Source: Fulvivirga sp. (GTDB lineage Bacteria; Bacteroidota; Bacteroidia; Cytophagales; Cyclobacteriaceae). Taken from it: 54,068 bases of DNA. The stretch lies in the NCBI GenBank assembly GCA_028280565.1, contig JANQLQ010000203.1:1-54068 (forward strand), in the 5' to 3' direction. Positions 8,866 to 18,155 of the stretch are shown here, piece after piece; the stretch's first letter is position 1; each line of letters starts with the position of its first letter. The position numbers and the translations under genes were made by a program. Below the pieces are notes generated by a model. It worked only from the letters and a program-made list of their open reading frames with translations. It was not told the origin of the DNA and searched no databases.

Positions 8866-9726
8866 CTATTTTTTGGCGCGCATTTTTTCCAGCATGTCCC
8901 ACATGTCCTGTGTGATCATTTCCAGCCCGTTGAATTCTCCTGCACCTTGCAACCATTCACCGCCGTCAATGGTCACTACCTCGCCATTGATATAAGCTGA
9001 ATAGTCGGACATAAGGTAGGCAGCCAGGTTGGCAAGCTCTTGGTGATCTCCATACCGGCCTACGGGTATTCTTTTCAGCGGGTCTAACTGCTCTGCTACC
9101 TCGCCGGGGAACAGTCTTTTCCATGCTCCTTCCGTAGGAAAAGGTCCAGGGGCTATGGCATTGCTCCTAATGTTATATTTGGCCCACTCTACCGCCAGCG
9201 AACGGGTCATAGCCAATACACCGGCCTTGGCACAGGCAGACGGTACTACGTATCCCGATCCGGTCCAGGCATACGTAGTCACGATATTGAGGAATACGCC
9301 CGCCTGCTTTTTTTCGATCCAATTTTTACCGGCCGCTAAGGTAAAATTTGAAGTGCCTCGAAGCACGATGTCTATGACGATATCAAAGGCACGATGCGAA
9401 AGGCGCTCCGTAGGGCTGATAAAATTGCCCGCGGCGTTATTCAGCACGCCGTCCACTTTGCCATACTTAGTCTCCGTTTCGCGGATCACGTTTTCTATCT
9501 CTGCATAATTGCGTATATCACAAGCAATAGGAAATACCTGTCCGCCGGTTTCTTCCATCAACTCTTTGGCCGCCTGCTCAAGTACTTCTATTTTTCTACT
9601 GGTGATGGTCAAATTAGCTCCTAATTCAAGCAGGTACTTTCCCATGGATCGCCCTAGCCCGGTACCTCCCCCCGTAACGATGATTGTTTTATCCTTTAAT
9701 GATCCTTCTTTTAACATCCCATTCAT
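8866..9726 (-). CDS. SDR oxidoreductase, 2,4-dienoyl-CoA reductase type
   Basis: NADPH-dependent short-chain reductase, probably acting on 2,4-dienoyl-CoA during breakdown of unsaturated fatty acids. The Rossmann motif TGGGTGLGRSMG is near residue 18 and NNAAGNFISPTERLS near residue 92. The usual SDR Tyr-x3-Lys is replaced by Ser-x3-Lys in VVPSACAKAG, exactly as in mammalian DECR enzymes. The C-terminal INGEVVTIDGGEW and GEFN segments also match that subfamily. The 286 residues fit. It stands alone on the minus strand, tail to tail with the LpxR-like gene (3 bases apart). An alternative start lies three codons downstream. Confidence 0.88.
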   Translation of the reverse strand: MNGMLKEGSLKDKTIIVTGGGTGLGRSMGKYLLELGANLTITSRKIEVLEQAAKELMEETGGQVFPIACDIRNYAEIENVIRETETKYGKVDGVLNNAAGNFISPTERLSHRAFDIVIDIVLRGTSNFTLAAGKNWIEKKQAGVFLNIVTTYAWTGSGYVVPSACAKAGVLAMTRSLAVEWAKYNIRSNAIAPGPFPTEGAWKRLFPGEVAEQLDPLKRIPVGRYGDHQELANLAAYLMSDYSAYINGEVVTIDGGEWLQGAGEFNGLEMITQDMWDMLEKMRAKK

Positions 9727-9899
9727 AGTATACTCGTTTTAATCCTGCCTAAGATATGGAATGTAAGTACTTTCACCTTGGTTTTGTTTCATTTTATCTA
9801 TTGGATATACTAATAGTCGGTGCTTTCTTCAATAACTGGCCGGATTATAGCGCTTTATCTATCCAAATGGGGATATTTAGCCTTTAAAACCGATTGGCT

Positions 9900-10826
9900 A
9901 TGAAAAAATGGATTTTGGGCTATGCTATATTAGCCGGGCTGACCATAAGCTGTGTTACCCAGAAAAAATATGACGACCTTTTGTCAGAAAAGATCCAGTT
10001 AGAGACAGACCTTACCAATGCTAAAGACAGCCTCGAAACGGCGCTGGCCCGAGCCAGCCGGCTGAAAGCAGAAGCAGAGCAACTGAAAGCCGATACGGCA
10101 GGCCTTGGTGAGTACATACGTAAGGACCGTAAGAAGTTAGCTGACTTAAAAAAGGAATACGACCAGCTTGAAACATATTACAACAACTTGCTGAATAACA
10201 GCGGCAAGCTGACGCGTGACTTGGCAGAGCAGCAGGAACGCCTGTTATCTTTAAAAGAGAATTTAGAGCAAACCCGCCAGGTATTAGACGAAAGAGAAGC
10301 GAAAGTAAAGGAACTTGAGGATATCTTGGCCAAAAAGGATGAGGCAGTAGAAGCCTTAAAAAATAGAATCACAGGTGCCTTGCTCAATTTCAAAGAAAAT
10401 GACCTTACTGTGGCAGTCAAAAATGGAAAGGTGTATGTATCCTTGGCGGAACAGCTCTTATTTAAATCGGGGAGCACCGTGGTGGATGGCCAAGGGGTAA
10501 AGGCTTTGCAACAACTTGCCCAGGCGATCAAAGACCAGGAAGACATTAACATTATGGTAGAAGGACATACCGATGATGTGCCTATATCCCGTACCTCGCA
10601 ATATATGAAAGACAACTGGGATCTTAGCGTACTACGGGCCACCTCGATCATTCGCATCCTGACCGATGCTGGTCTGCCCACAGAACGTGTGACGGGTGCT
10701 GGGCGTGGGGAATTTTTTCCTGTTGCTGACAATGATTCCTCTACTGGCCGGCAGAAAAACCGTAGGACCGAAATTATTATTACTCCTGACCTGGACGAAC
10801 TCTTTGAAATATTGGAAAGTAATTGA
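9900..10826 (+). CDS. OmpA-family peptidoglycan-binding lipoprotein
   Basis: Predicted outer-membrane lipoprotein that tethers the outer membrane to peptidoglycan. The ATG at 9900 is preferred over an upstream TTG at 9894. The signal ends in LTISC, a lipobox with Cys at about residue 18. A long charged coiled coil covers about residues 25-155. The C-terminal OmpA/MotB domain (about 170-300) holds VEGHTDDVPI, the Asp-x-x-x-Leu-Ser segment (NWDLSVLRATSI) and GRGEFFPVADN...RRTEI. The gene stands alone, with non-coding DNA on both sides. Confidence 0.92.
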   Translation: MKKWILGYAILAGLTISCVTQKKYDDLLSEKIQLETDLTNAKDSLETALARASRLKAEAEQLKADTAGLGEYIRKDRKKLADLKKEYDQLETYYNNLLNNSGKLTRDLAEQQERLLSLKENLEQTRQVLDEREAKVKELEDILAKKDEAVEALKNRITGALLNFKENDLTVAVKNGKVYVSLAEQLLFKSGSTVVDGQGVKALQQLAQAIKDQEDINIMVEGHTDDVPISRTSQYMKDNWDLSVLRATSIIRILTDAGLPTERVTGAGRGEFFPVADNDSSTGRQKNRRTEIIITPDLDELFEILESN

Positions 10827-11867
10827 GGTTAATGGGGAGTCCAAAAATGATTAGGGCCCGGCACCCGGTCGTTTAAGTTGAACACGGGATGCTAAGGGGG
10901 TTACCATTCCCACCAGGTCCGGGATGTTGTGATTTAAAAGGAGGTTTTCTTTGATCTCTTGTGTAAATGACCTGCGTTGCAAATGCTTGCTGTAATCAGG
11001 GTGCCTTTGAAAATTAGCTTTGATAGTAGGACACTTAATTTTGGTAAGTTAAGCTATATTTTTAAGATGTTTCGGGTAATGGGAACCTCGCAATGAGCAG
11101 TTTAAGCGAGATTTCGGGGTTCTAAGTCCAGTTTTCATTTTCTTTTGCACGCCCAAAAGAAAACGAAACAAAAGAAAAAGGCGCCAGCAACCAAGCCCAT
11201 TTTCCCCGCGAAACGCGCTATACAGCCCCTACAGGCTGCTTGCCCACAAGCCTCAAATGGGCCGCGCTGTTCCTGGATGTCTCCCCTCCATATGCCACTT
11301 GAATTTTCAATGATGCTCTAATCATTTCAAAAACAGGTACTTATCATCACTGCGAGCGGTACTATTTTTCCGAAAATGCTTGGCGTTGGAATGTCAAAAC
11401 GGGAAAAATGATCTTCACAACGAGGCTGGCATGACCGGTGGGCGTGTTACGAAGCTGCCCGCCTCCTGCCGTGTACTGTGTGTACTCATTTTGCATTTTA
11501 CGAGAAGGGGATCGCTTCACGCATCGCTAAAGCCATCCCACCAAGTTCGCGATAACGAAAAAACAAAAGTATGTCATAGGTGGCTTTTTTATCCCATGGG
11601 GATTCTTTTGGAGCAGGCACAGGAGTAGGAAAGAGGCTTGGCAGTCCCGCTGTTTGAAGGGATTACCGCAGCTTTCAATGCTAAAACCCGCTTAGGAGCC
11701 TCACAAGGACGTTTATTTTCTTTTTTCGATCCATCCTTAACATATGTCTCAACCCGAAAACTGCCATTAACTTCGGGTTAAATAATGAGGGGATTAAGCC
11801 AGGGTATAATGTGCATGAGGTATAAGTAACGCTTTACTACCATGACTTAATCACCCTATCCCCAGGC
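10827..11867. other. Long intergenic region with repeat R2
   Basis: About 1.04 kb without a credible gene. It contains repeat R2 copy A (11000-11319) and a 13-base match to repeat R3 (GCGTTGCAAATGC, 10973-10985). Short TCACTGCGAGCGG and GGGGATCGCTTCACGC segments resemble widespread GCGAGCGAAGC-type repeats. A stem-loop AACCCGAA (11751-11758) / TTCGGGTT (11772-11779) lies near the right end. An open frame at 11380-11628 has no family features and looks spurious. Confidence 0.65.
11000..11319 (+). repeat. Dispersed repeat R2, copy A
   Basis: About 320 bases that match 20320-20639 in the same orientation with high identity from the TGAAAATTAGCTTTGATAGTA start to the TTGAATTTTCAATGATG end. It contains a perfect 10-base inverted repeat, TTTTCTTTTG (11138-11147) / CAAAAGAAAA (11154-11163), with a 6-base loop. 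Open frames inside are not conserved between the copies and appear non-coding. Confidence 0.85.
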
Positions 11868-12599
11868 CTAGTAAGACCTTCTTTTCACACTGCTTTGATC
11901 ACTCCTGCTGCGGCTAGGTGTTGTTGATCTCCTGCTGCTGCCTGCGGAGTAAGATTGGCGGCTCCTTCTTCGCTCCACATTTACCGGCTGGCTACGGCTA
12001 CGTTTATTTTGCTGCGTAGCGTGATAGGTCGTTCGCCGTTGGGGGTGTGCGTGCCTTTGGCTACGGCCCTGGTTAACCCTAGGTGCAGTGCTCTTTGAAA
12101 CACGTGAAGACGAATTCGTATGATGGTGTTTATTGACTACCACTGTTTTATGATGATTGTGTACTTGTACATTTTTTTGTACATGGATATTCTTACGGTA
12201 AACTACATGGTTGTGCCCGTGATGGTGATGACTACGGCAGGTAGTATAGTAGGTGCGGTAGTAAACAGGGTGGTAACCACACCGATGAGAACAAACATGG
12301 TCATGAAAAGGGTAATAATCCCAATGCCTCGTCCTGTACACATGGCCCCGGGGACCTATATGAACTTCAACAAAAACATCACCTCTTTGAAGCAGCACCT
12401 CGAAAAATAGGCTTCCCCTACGTACTACGCGTGTGGCATGTACCCATTCATACCCATAGTAATTGTCATGTACCACATGGCTTACGTGTACGGGGATATC
12501 CCAAGAACTTTCAATTCCAAAAGAAGCAATGAAATGCTGGGTATTCCCTTTGAATGAGATCGTTGTAATGAAGACAACGAGTAATGTAATCCTTTTCAT
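11868..12599 (-). CDS. Secreted histidine- and arginine-rich protein
   Basis: No family recognised. The 243 residues begin with a good signal peptide (MKRITLLVVFITTISFKGNTQ). The first 90 residues after it are rich in aromatic residues, His and Val. A strongly His-rich stretch follows (CRSHHHHGHNHVVYRKN and VNKHHHTNSSS, about residues 120-165), then a low-complexity basic tail of Ser, Arg, Gln and Thr up to the C-terminus. The His clusters could bind metal and the basic tail could bind polyanions; both are guesses. The gene stands alone on the minus strand. Confidence 0.7.
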   Translation of the reverse strand: MKRITLLVVFITTISFKGNTQHFIASFGIESSWDIPVHVSHVVHDNYYGYEWVHATRVVRRGSLFFEVLLQRGDVFVEVHIGPRGHVYRTRHWDYYPFHDHVCSHRCGYHPVYYRTYYTTCRSHHHHGHNHVVYRKNIHVQKNVQVHNHHKTVVVNKHHHTNSSSRVSKSTAPRVNQGRSQRHAHPQRRTTYHATQQNKRSRSQPVNVERRRSRQSYSAGSSRRSTTPSRSRSDQSSVKRRSY

Positions 12600-12677
12600 G
12601 GCAATTTACATTTGGTCCGCCTCGTAAGGACCAAGGACTATGCCAAAAAGGAAAAAATTAATTTAATTATTTCATTA

Positions 12678-14660
12678 TCAGTTATTTATAATGAATATTT
12701 TTTCAGGTTTTAGATTACCTACTTGTAAAAAATACATGCCGGTTTGTAGGTTACGAGTATCAATTCTTACGCCTGTTCCTTCGCTAGTGATGGGCATTTC
12801 CCGTAGGGTTTGACCCTGTAGGCTGATCACTTTTAACATTGACCCCGTGTAAGGTGCCATGTTAGTGACGTTAAGGAATCCTTGTGTTACAGGGTGAGGG
12901 AAAACGTTCAGCTTACAAGTGCTCGCGTCGTTTTGAACATTGATAATGTCAGAGTAGTCGACATGCCCATCGAAATCCACACTTTTTATTTGATAGTAGA
13001 TATTTTCACAATGAGAGACCACAGTAGAGTAACTGTAGGATTTAATGGCAGCCTCCGAATTAGATTTAGGCACCCTGCCGATCTTCCTGAGATTTTTGGC
13101 GTTACCTACGCCTTCGTACACTTCAAAGTGGCTATTGCCAATCTCTTCTGAAGTGGCCCAGTTTAAGGTGACCTGGCCGTCGTTGATACTTCCGTCAAAA
13201 CTTACTAGCTGAACGGGTAGAGGTCTAGTAGTAAAGGTGACGAAGACTTGGTGAGAAACACCTGTCGGTCCTGATGCAAAGCGATCTCCATAAGCCGTTG
13301 CTGTAATTAGATATTCCAGGTCTTCAAGAAGATCATCATCGTCAATTTCAGGAAATCTAAATGAGTTGAACTGTCCTCCGAGAGAATAAAAAGATCCGTT
13401 GTTGTTGTCACTTTCACTGCGAAAATTCCTGTTGGTATTCAAGGAAAAACGTACACTAGATCTTGAATTAAGATTTTGAGTTGATGCGATTATATCTAAT
13501 TGATTGACATTATGATCATTTAAATTAATAACGTCATTGTTTGAAATCGGCCCGATAACTTGATCCGTTGCATCGTTAAAAAGCGAAAGCCCCGTAATCG
13601 CTGGATCAGAACTGCTATTAACAACTTCTACATCCAAAGTATCAGAGTTAGTATTAGATTCATTGTCTGTTACTTCTAAAGAAAATCTATAGGATCCGGG
13701 CTGGGTTATTGTTACCGATAGATTGGGAGTATCATCACGGAACGTCAGAGCTGGAGCAGATCCGGGTATTTGATCCCAGTTATAGCTTTGTATGGTGCCG
13801 TTGGGATCAAACGCAAAACTTGTTATTAACAGGTTTTGTGAGCTTCCAAGGTAAGTTTTGCTCTCACCAATCTCTACAATAGGTACATAATTTGAAGCGT
13901 CATTCTTTTTGAGCGCTAGCAACCACTCGTAAATATTGTACCCACTGCTTAAGTCATATATTTCGTCCCAGCCTTCATGTCCCTTGGCTTGCAAGGAGGT
14001 CAAATAAGCTTCCAAATAAGGAGGTTGAAGACAGCTATTTAGAGCATCTATCACAGTTTTTGATCCTTTTCTTGAGCCACCACCGGTAATATTGATTAAT
14101 CCGTCATCCTCTCCATGAAAAGCCCATACGGCCACACCATCCAAATCACATATATTATCTACAGGTGCATTGCCGCTGATTGGAGCTATTCCTATTAAAT
14201 CGTTCGGGAAAGCTAGAGAATAGTCCCAAATTCCTTTGGCGCCCAAGCTGATACCGCTACCAAATTTTCGATCAGAATCAATATTATAATCATTTTCGAC
14301 ATCTTGAACCACCTCTTGAGCCATATTGACATCCCATTCAAAATTATTATCTGGTCCGGCAGCTTTCACATGTGGTGCTACTATGATCATCGGGATATTT
14401 TGGAAAAAAGAATTATTTCTAATTGCCTTGGGTAACCCTTTGGTCCTTGATCTGCTTATGTCTGGGCCCATTGCCTGTGCCCCATGTAAATACAACAACA
14501 ATGGATAAGCTGTACTACCATCATAAGAATTAGGAACGAAAATAAGATATTCCGTTCCCGCAGGCGAGGTTTCAACACTCATGTTTTGGGCGTTTAGCAG
14601 CGTACAGGCCAAGCAAAGCCCAATACAGCAAACAGAAGTAAGCCTTTTCAACATCATCAA
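12678..14660 (-). CDS. Secreted alpha/beta-hydrolase (esterase-like) with PKD-like domain and T9SS sorting signal
   Basis: Exported enzyme related to carbohydrate esterase family 1 and polyhydroxyalkanoate depolymerase-like hydrolases; the substrate is unknown. The 660-residue protein has a signal peptide (LACTLLNAQ), then an alpha/beta-hydrolase domain at about 25-265. This holds LLLYLHGAQAMG, the nucleophile motif GISLG, the likely acid in FHGEDDG and the likely base His in KGHEGWDE. A PKD-like domain follows (about 270-350), then a less clear beta domain (350-475), an FnIII-like segment (LNWATSEEIGNSHFEV), and a type A T9SS sorting domain ending in MYFLQVGNLKPEKIFIINN. The part encoding the hydrolase and middle domains looks more AT-rich than the neighbouring genes. 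Confidence 0.87.
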   Translation of the reverse strand: MMMLKRLTSVCCIGLCLACTLLNAQNMSVETSPAGTEYLIFVPNSYDGSTAYPLLLYLHGAQAMGPDISRSRTKGLPKAIRNNSFFQNIPMIIVAPHVKAAGPDNNFEWDVNMAQEVVQDVENDYNIDSDRKFGSGISLGAKGIWDYSLAFPNDLIGIAPISGNAPVDNICDLDGVAVWAFHGEDDGLINITGGGSRKGSKTVIDALNSCLQPPYLEAYLTSLQAKGHEGWDEIYDLSSGYNIYEWLLALKKNDASNYVPIVEIGESKTYLGSSQNLLITSFAFDPNGTIQSYNWDQIPGSAPALTFRDDTPNLSVTITQPGSYRFSLEVTDNESNTNSDTLDVEVVNSSSDPAITGLSLFNDATDQVIGPISNNDVINLNDHNVNQLDIIASTQNLNSRSSVRFSLNTNRNFRSESDNNNGSFYSLGGQFNSFRFPEIDDDDLLEDLEYLITATAYGDRFASGPTGVSHQVFVTFTTRPLPVQLVSFDGSINDGQVTLNWATSEEIGNSHFEVYEGVGNAKNLRKIGRVPKSNSEAAIKSYSYSTVVSHCENIYYQIKSVDFDGHVDYSDIINVQNDASTCKLNVFPHPVTQGFLNVTNMAPYTGSMLKVISLQGQTLREMPITSEGTGVRIDTRNLQTGMYFLQVGNLKPEKIFIINN

Positions 14661-14789
14661 ATTGGGGTTTTCATGGATTAAGTTTTCCCGCTCGCCTCTA
14701 ATTCCCTACACGTCAATAAAGTTAGTTAATTTACCTAATACATTTATGTTAATTTTTTAATATTTTTTAGTTTTATTTTAGTAATCCCT

Positions 14790-17700
14790 TTAGTCGTTGA
14801 GAATGACCGCTTTTACCTCCTTACTTTTTACTAATGCATTGAACTGTGAGATGTCTTCTGCCAGGATTTGATCCAGTTTATCCAGTTCGGCATCAATTTT
14901 GGCCGTTACTTCTGCTTTGAATGCTATGGCCTGTTTTGTAGGCTTGAAATCACCCATGGCCATTAGTGAATTCAAATGTCCTAACTTGTTATTTAACCGG
15001 ATCGGGAAGTTGAGCGGATCTTGACGGCTTTGATTTTTGGTTTGGTATAGGGCTTCCTCTATTTCCTTCATTGCCTGCAGTATTTCTTTAGAACTGTCCT
15101 TGATCTGCTGGTATTCTTCTCCCTCCAGCCGGGAGGTAACCCTATTGATCTGCTCACGGGCTTTGCGAATGTTTTTGATGGCTTGGTTGGTCTCTGTCAG
15201 TTTAGCGATCACTTCGTTAAGAAAGTCGAATTGTGCTTTTAAGTCTTCCTCGGAAGAAGTAGACCTGGGATCTTTTAGGATTTGAAAGCTCACCTCTTGT
15301 TCGTTACCCTTATAAAGCAACCGGGCCTTGTAGGTGCCTGGCAAGGCACGGGGGCCGTCTAAAGAGGCCCACCATAAGATCATGCCGTCGAATCCTTCGG
15401 CACCGGGATATTGCATATTCCAAACCAGGCGGTTGAAGCCGGGCTTTGACTCCAATTTTCCTTCCTTTTTCTCCTTATCTTTACCGGGAGCGCTGCTGAA
15501 TGCTTTGATCAGCTTTCCGCCCTCTTCCATGATCTCAATCCTCAATGTATCCGCCTGGGAGGTATCTTTCAAGTAATAATGGATCATCACTCCACCCGGG
15601 TGATTTTGCCCGGTAGTTTTTGATTGCCCGCCACTTCTTCCCCGCATCCTGTAGCTGTTCATAGGGGCGAATAAGTGGGCCTCGCTGTTTGCCACGGTAT
15701 TATCGAATTGATGTAATGGCGTAAGATCATCGATCAGCCAAAAACTTCGGCCTTGGGTAGCCGCGATCAAGTTGTCATTTTTTACGGCCAAGTCAGTAAT
15801 GGGGACTATAGGCAGGTTCATTTGAAAGGTTTGCCAGCTGACCCCATCGTCAAAAGAGATATACATCCCGCTTTCAGTGCCTGCATAAAGTAGTCCTTTT
15901 CTTTTGGGATCTGCCCTGATCACTCGAGTAAAATGCTGCCTGTCAATACCACCGGTGATCAAGGTCCAACTTTTGCCATAGTCCTTAGTTTTGTAGAGAT
16001 ACGGGGTATAATCCCCAAGTTTATAACGGGTGCCGGCAATGTAGGCCCCGCCTTTCACAAAAGGATCTACCTCGATACTATTGATCATCATCCATTCGGG
16101 CATCGTGGGTGGACTTACATTTTCCCAATTCTTGCCGCCGTCCCGGGTGATGTGCACGAGGCCATCGTCGGAGCCGGTCCAGAGCAGGTCTTTCTCATAA
16201 GGCGATTCTGCCGCTGCAAAGATCGTGGCATAGTACTCTACGCTGGTGTTGTCCTTAGTAATAGGCCCGCCAGAAGGCCCTAGCTTTGTAGAATCATTCC
16301 GGGTAAGGTCCGGGCTGATCACCTCCCAGGATTCACCTTCATTGTAAGTGACGTGGACATGATTCGAGGTGGTGTACAGCTTTTTATTGTCATGGGGTGA
16401 GAAGAAAATAGGGAAATTCCATTGGAATCGATACTTCATTTCTTCGGCGCCATGCCCCATGGGATTGTCGGGCCATACGTTTATTGCCCGGATCTCCCCG
16501 GTTTTATGGTTTACGCGGGTCAAAAAGCCGTCATAACTACCACCGTATACGATGTCATTGTTTGCAGGGTCTACGGTAATATGGGCACTTTCCCCGCCGG
16601 CGGTGGACTCCCAATCTCTTTCACTGATGGAACCGCCAGTGGTCCTGTGGGCGATCCTTACCGTGCTGTTGTCTTGCTGGGCGCCGTAGATACGATAGGG
16701 GAAATGATTATCCGTAGTCACCCGGTAGAATTGAGCGGTGGGTTGGTTGTGGTAGGTCGACCAGTTCTCGCCGCCATCATAGCTTACTTGCGCGCCGCCG
16801 TCGTCGGCAATGGCCATACGTTGGTTGTCTCCCGGCGCGATCCAAAGGTCATGGTGGTCGCCATGAGGGGCGTTGAAAGCTTCAAAAGTTTTGCCGCCAT
16901 CTTTTGACCGGTGATACCGGACGTTCATCACGTATACGCGGTCCTCATCTTGGGTATCGGCATAGATCCTGGTGTAATACCACGCTCGTTGCCTCAGGCT
17001 CCTGTCCGAATTCATTTTTTTCCAGGTCTTACCAGCATCATCGGACCGGTAGACCCCACCGTCTTTGTTTTCTATGATAGCCCATACGCGGTCAGAATTT
17101 ACCGGGGAGACGGTTACCCCTGAAATCCCCCAAACTCCTTTAGGCAGGCCTTCATGGGCACTGATGTTGGTCCAGGTGTCGCCCCCGTCGGTACTTTTCC
17201 ATAGTGCAGAACCCTCTCCACCACTCTCCAAACTGTAGGGTGTCCTCCTGATCCTCCAGGTAGAGGCATACAATATGCGCGGGTTATTGGGATCCATGAT
17301 CAAATCGACGGCACCAGCGTCACGGTTGGCAAAGAGTATTCTCTCCCATGTTTTTCCTCCATCCTTACTCCGGTATACACCCCGTTCATCGGAAGGCTTG
17401 AATAGATCTCCCATGACAGCAGCGTATACCAGGTCAGGGTTCTTAGGGTGGATACGGACCCTGGGTATATGACGTGAGTTTTCCAAGCCTATCGATTTCC
17501 ATGTCTTGCCTGCATCCACAGACTTCCACATGCCATAGCCGTAACTTACGTTTCCCCTTACTGTCTTCTCACCACCGCCTACATAGATGACATTGTTATC
17601 CCAAACACTTACCGCTACTGCTCCTATCGACCCTCCAAAAAAACCATCGGAAATATTTTCCCACGTATTACCTGCGTCTGTGGTCTTCCATACGCCGCCC

Positions 17701-17927
17701 CCGGTAGCCCCGAAATAATATAAGTTAGGCTTGCCAGGCACCCCGGTGACTGTGGCTGAACGACCTCCCCTGTATGGACCGATACTCCGCCATTCCATGC
17801 CCTCGTACAAGCTGGGAGCAAAGGTAAGCTTCGGCGAAGAAGCGGATTTTCGTTTACGTTGGGAGAAACTGTCGGGATGACTACAAAGCAGTGTAGCAAG
17901 TAATAAGAATGAGATGAAATTCTTCAT
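14790..17927 (-). CDS. Secreted sortilin/BNR-repeat beta-propeller protein
   Basis: Large exported protein (1045 residues) of the VPS10/sortilin-like or BNR-repeat group, often labelled glycosyl hydrolase, although no enzymatic activity is shown. The signal peptide ends near SFSQ. Many Asp-box (BNR) motifs of the type SxDxGxTW occur through the first 750 residues, for example KTTDAGNTWENIS, KSVDAGKTWKSIG and SYDGGENWSTY, giving one or two propellers. The segment SIGPYRGGRSATVTGVPG near the start is typical of the family. About residues 750-900 form a beta domain with RLVWNMQYPG. The last 150 residues are helical and charged. No T9SS domain is visible. It may bind proteins or glycans in the periplasm. 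Confidence 0.85.
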   Translation of the reverse strand: MKNFISFLLLATLLCSHPDSFSQRKRKSASSPKLTFAPSLYEGMEWRSIGPYRGGRSATVTGVPGKPNLYYFGATGGGVWKTTDAGNTWENISDGFFGGSIGAVAVSVWDNNVIYVGGGEKTVRGNVSYGYGMWKSVDAGKTWKSIGLENSRHIPRVRIHPKNPDLVYAAVMGDLFKPSDERGVYRSKDGGKTWERILFANRDAGAVDLIMDPNNPRILYASTWRIRRTPYSLESGGEGSALWKSTDGGDTWTNISAHEGLPKGVWGISGVTVSPVNSDRVWAIIENKDGGVYRSDDAGKTWKKMNSDRSLRQRAWYYTRIYADTQDEDRVYVMNVRYHRSKDGGKTFEAFNAPHGDHHDLWIAPGDNQRMAIADDGGAQVSYDGGENWSTYHNQPTAQFYRVTTDNHFPYRIYGAQQDNSTVRIAHRTTGGSISERDWESTAGGESAHITVDPANNDIVYGGSYDGFLTRVNHKTGEIRAINVWPDNPMGHGAEEMKYRFQWNFPIFFSPHDNKKLYTTSNHVHVTYNEGESWEVISPDLTRNDSTKLGPSGGPITKDNTSVEYYATIFAAAESPYEKDLLWTGSDDGLVHITRDGGKNWENVSPPTMPEWMMINSIEVDPFVKGGAYIAGTRYKLGDYTPYLYKTKDYGKSWTLITGGIDRQHFTRVIRADPKRKGLLYAGTESGMYISFDDGVSWQTFQMNLPIVPITDLAVKNDNLIAATQGRSFWLIDDLTPLHQFDNTVANSEAHLFAPMNSYRMRGRSGGQSKTTGQNHPGGVMIHYYLKDTSQADTLRIEIMEEGGKLIKAFSSAPGKDKEKKEGKLESKPGFNRLVWNMQYPGAEGFDGMILWWASLDGPRALPGTYKARLLYKGNEQEVSFQILKDPRSTSSEEDLKAQFDFLNEVIAKLTETNQAIKNIRKAREQINRVTSRLEGEEYQQIKDSSKEILQAMKEIEEALYQTKNQSRQDPLNFPIRLNNKLGHLNSLMAMGDFKPTKQAIAFKAEVTAKIDAELDKLDQILAEDISQFNALVKSKEVKAVILND

Positions 17928-18155
17928 TGTTTTGCAGGTTAAGTTACTGATTAGGACCGGCCTAATTTATGGGAAAGAAAGTTTAATGAAATGGGCTATT
18001 TGACCAACGGTAAACACTGTAGTCAGCCGTCCAACCTGGGAATAGTCTCTATCGAACATGGATTGTTATTTTTATAAGATTTTTCGGTTTTTAGTCGATT
18101 TCAACTCCCAATGTGTAGCTGGAATTATTACTTTTACTCTATAGTTCTTATAGCG

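Noticed and set aside
8866-9726. Loss of the catalytic Tyr in the SDR protein as a sign of inactivation
   Set aside because: Ser at that position is normal in 2,4-dienoyl-CoA reductases, and the rest of the sequence matches that subfamily.
11380-11628. 82-codon open frame in the 10.8-11.9 kb gap
   Set aside because: No signal, domain or plausible composition. It lies in repeat-like DNA and has no operon partner.
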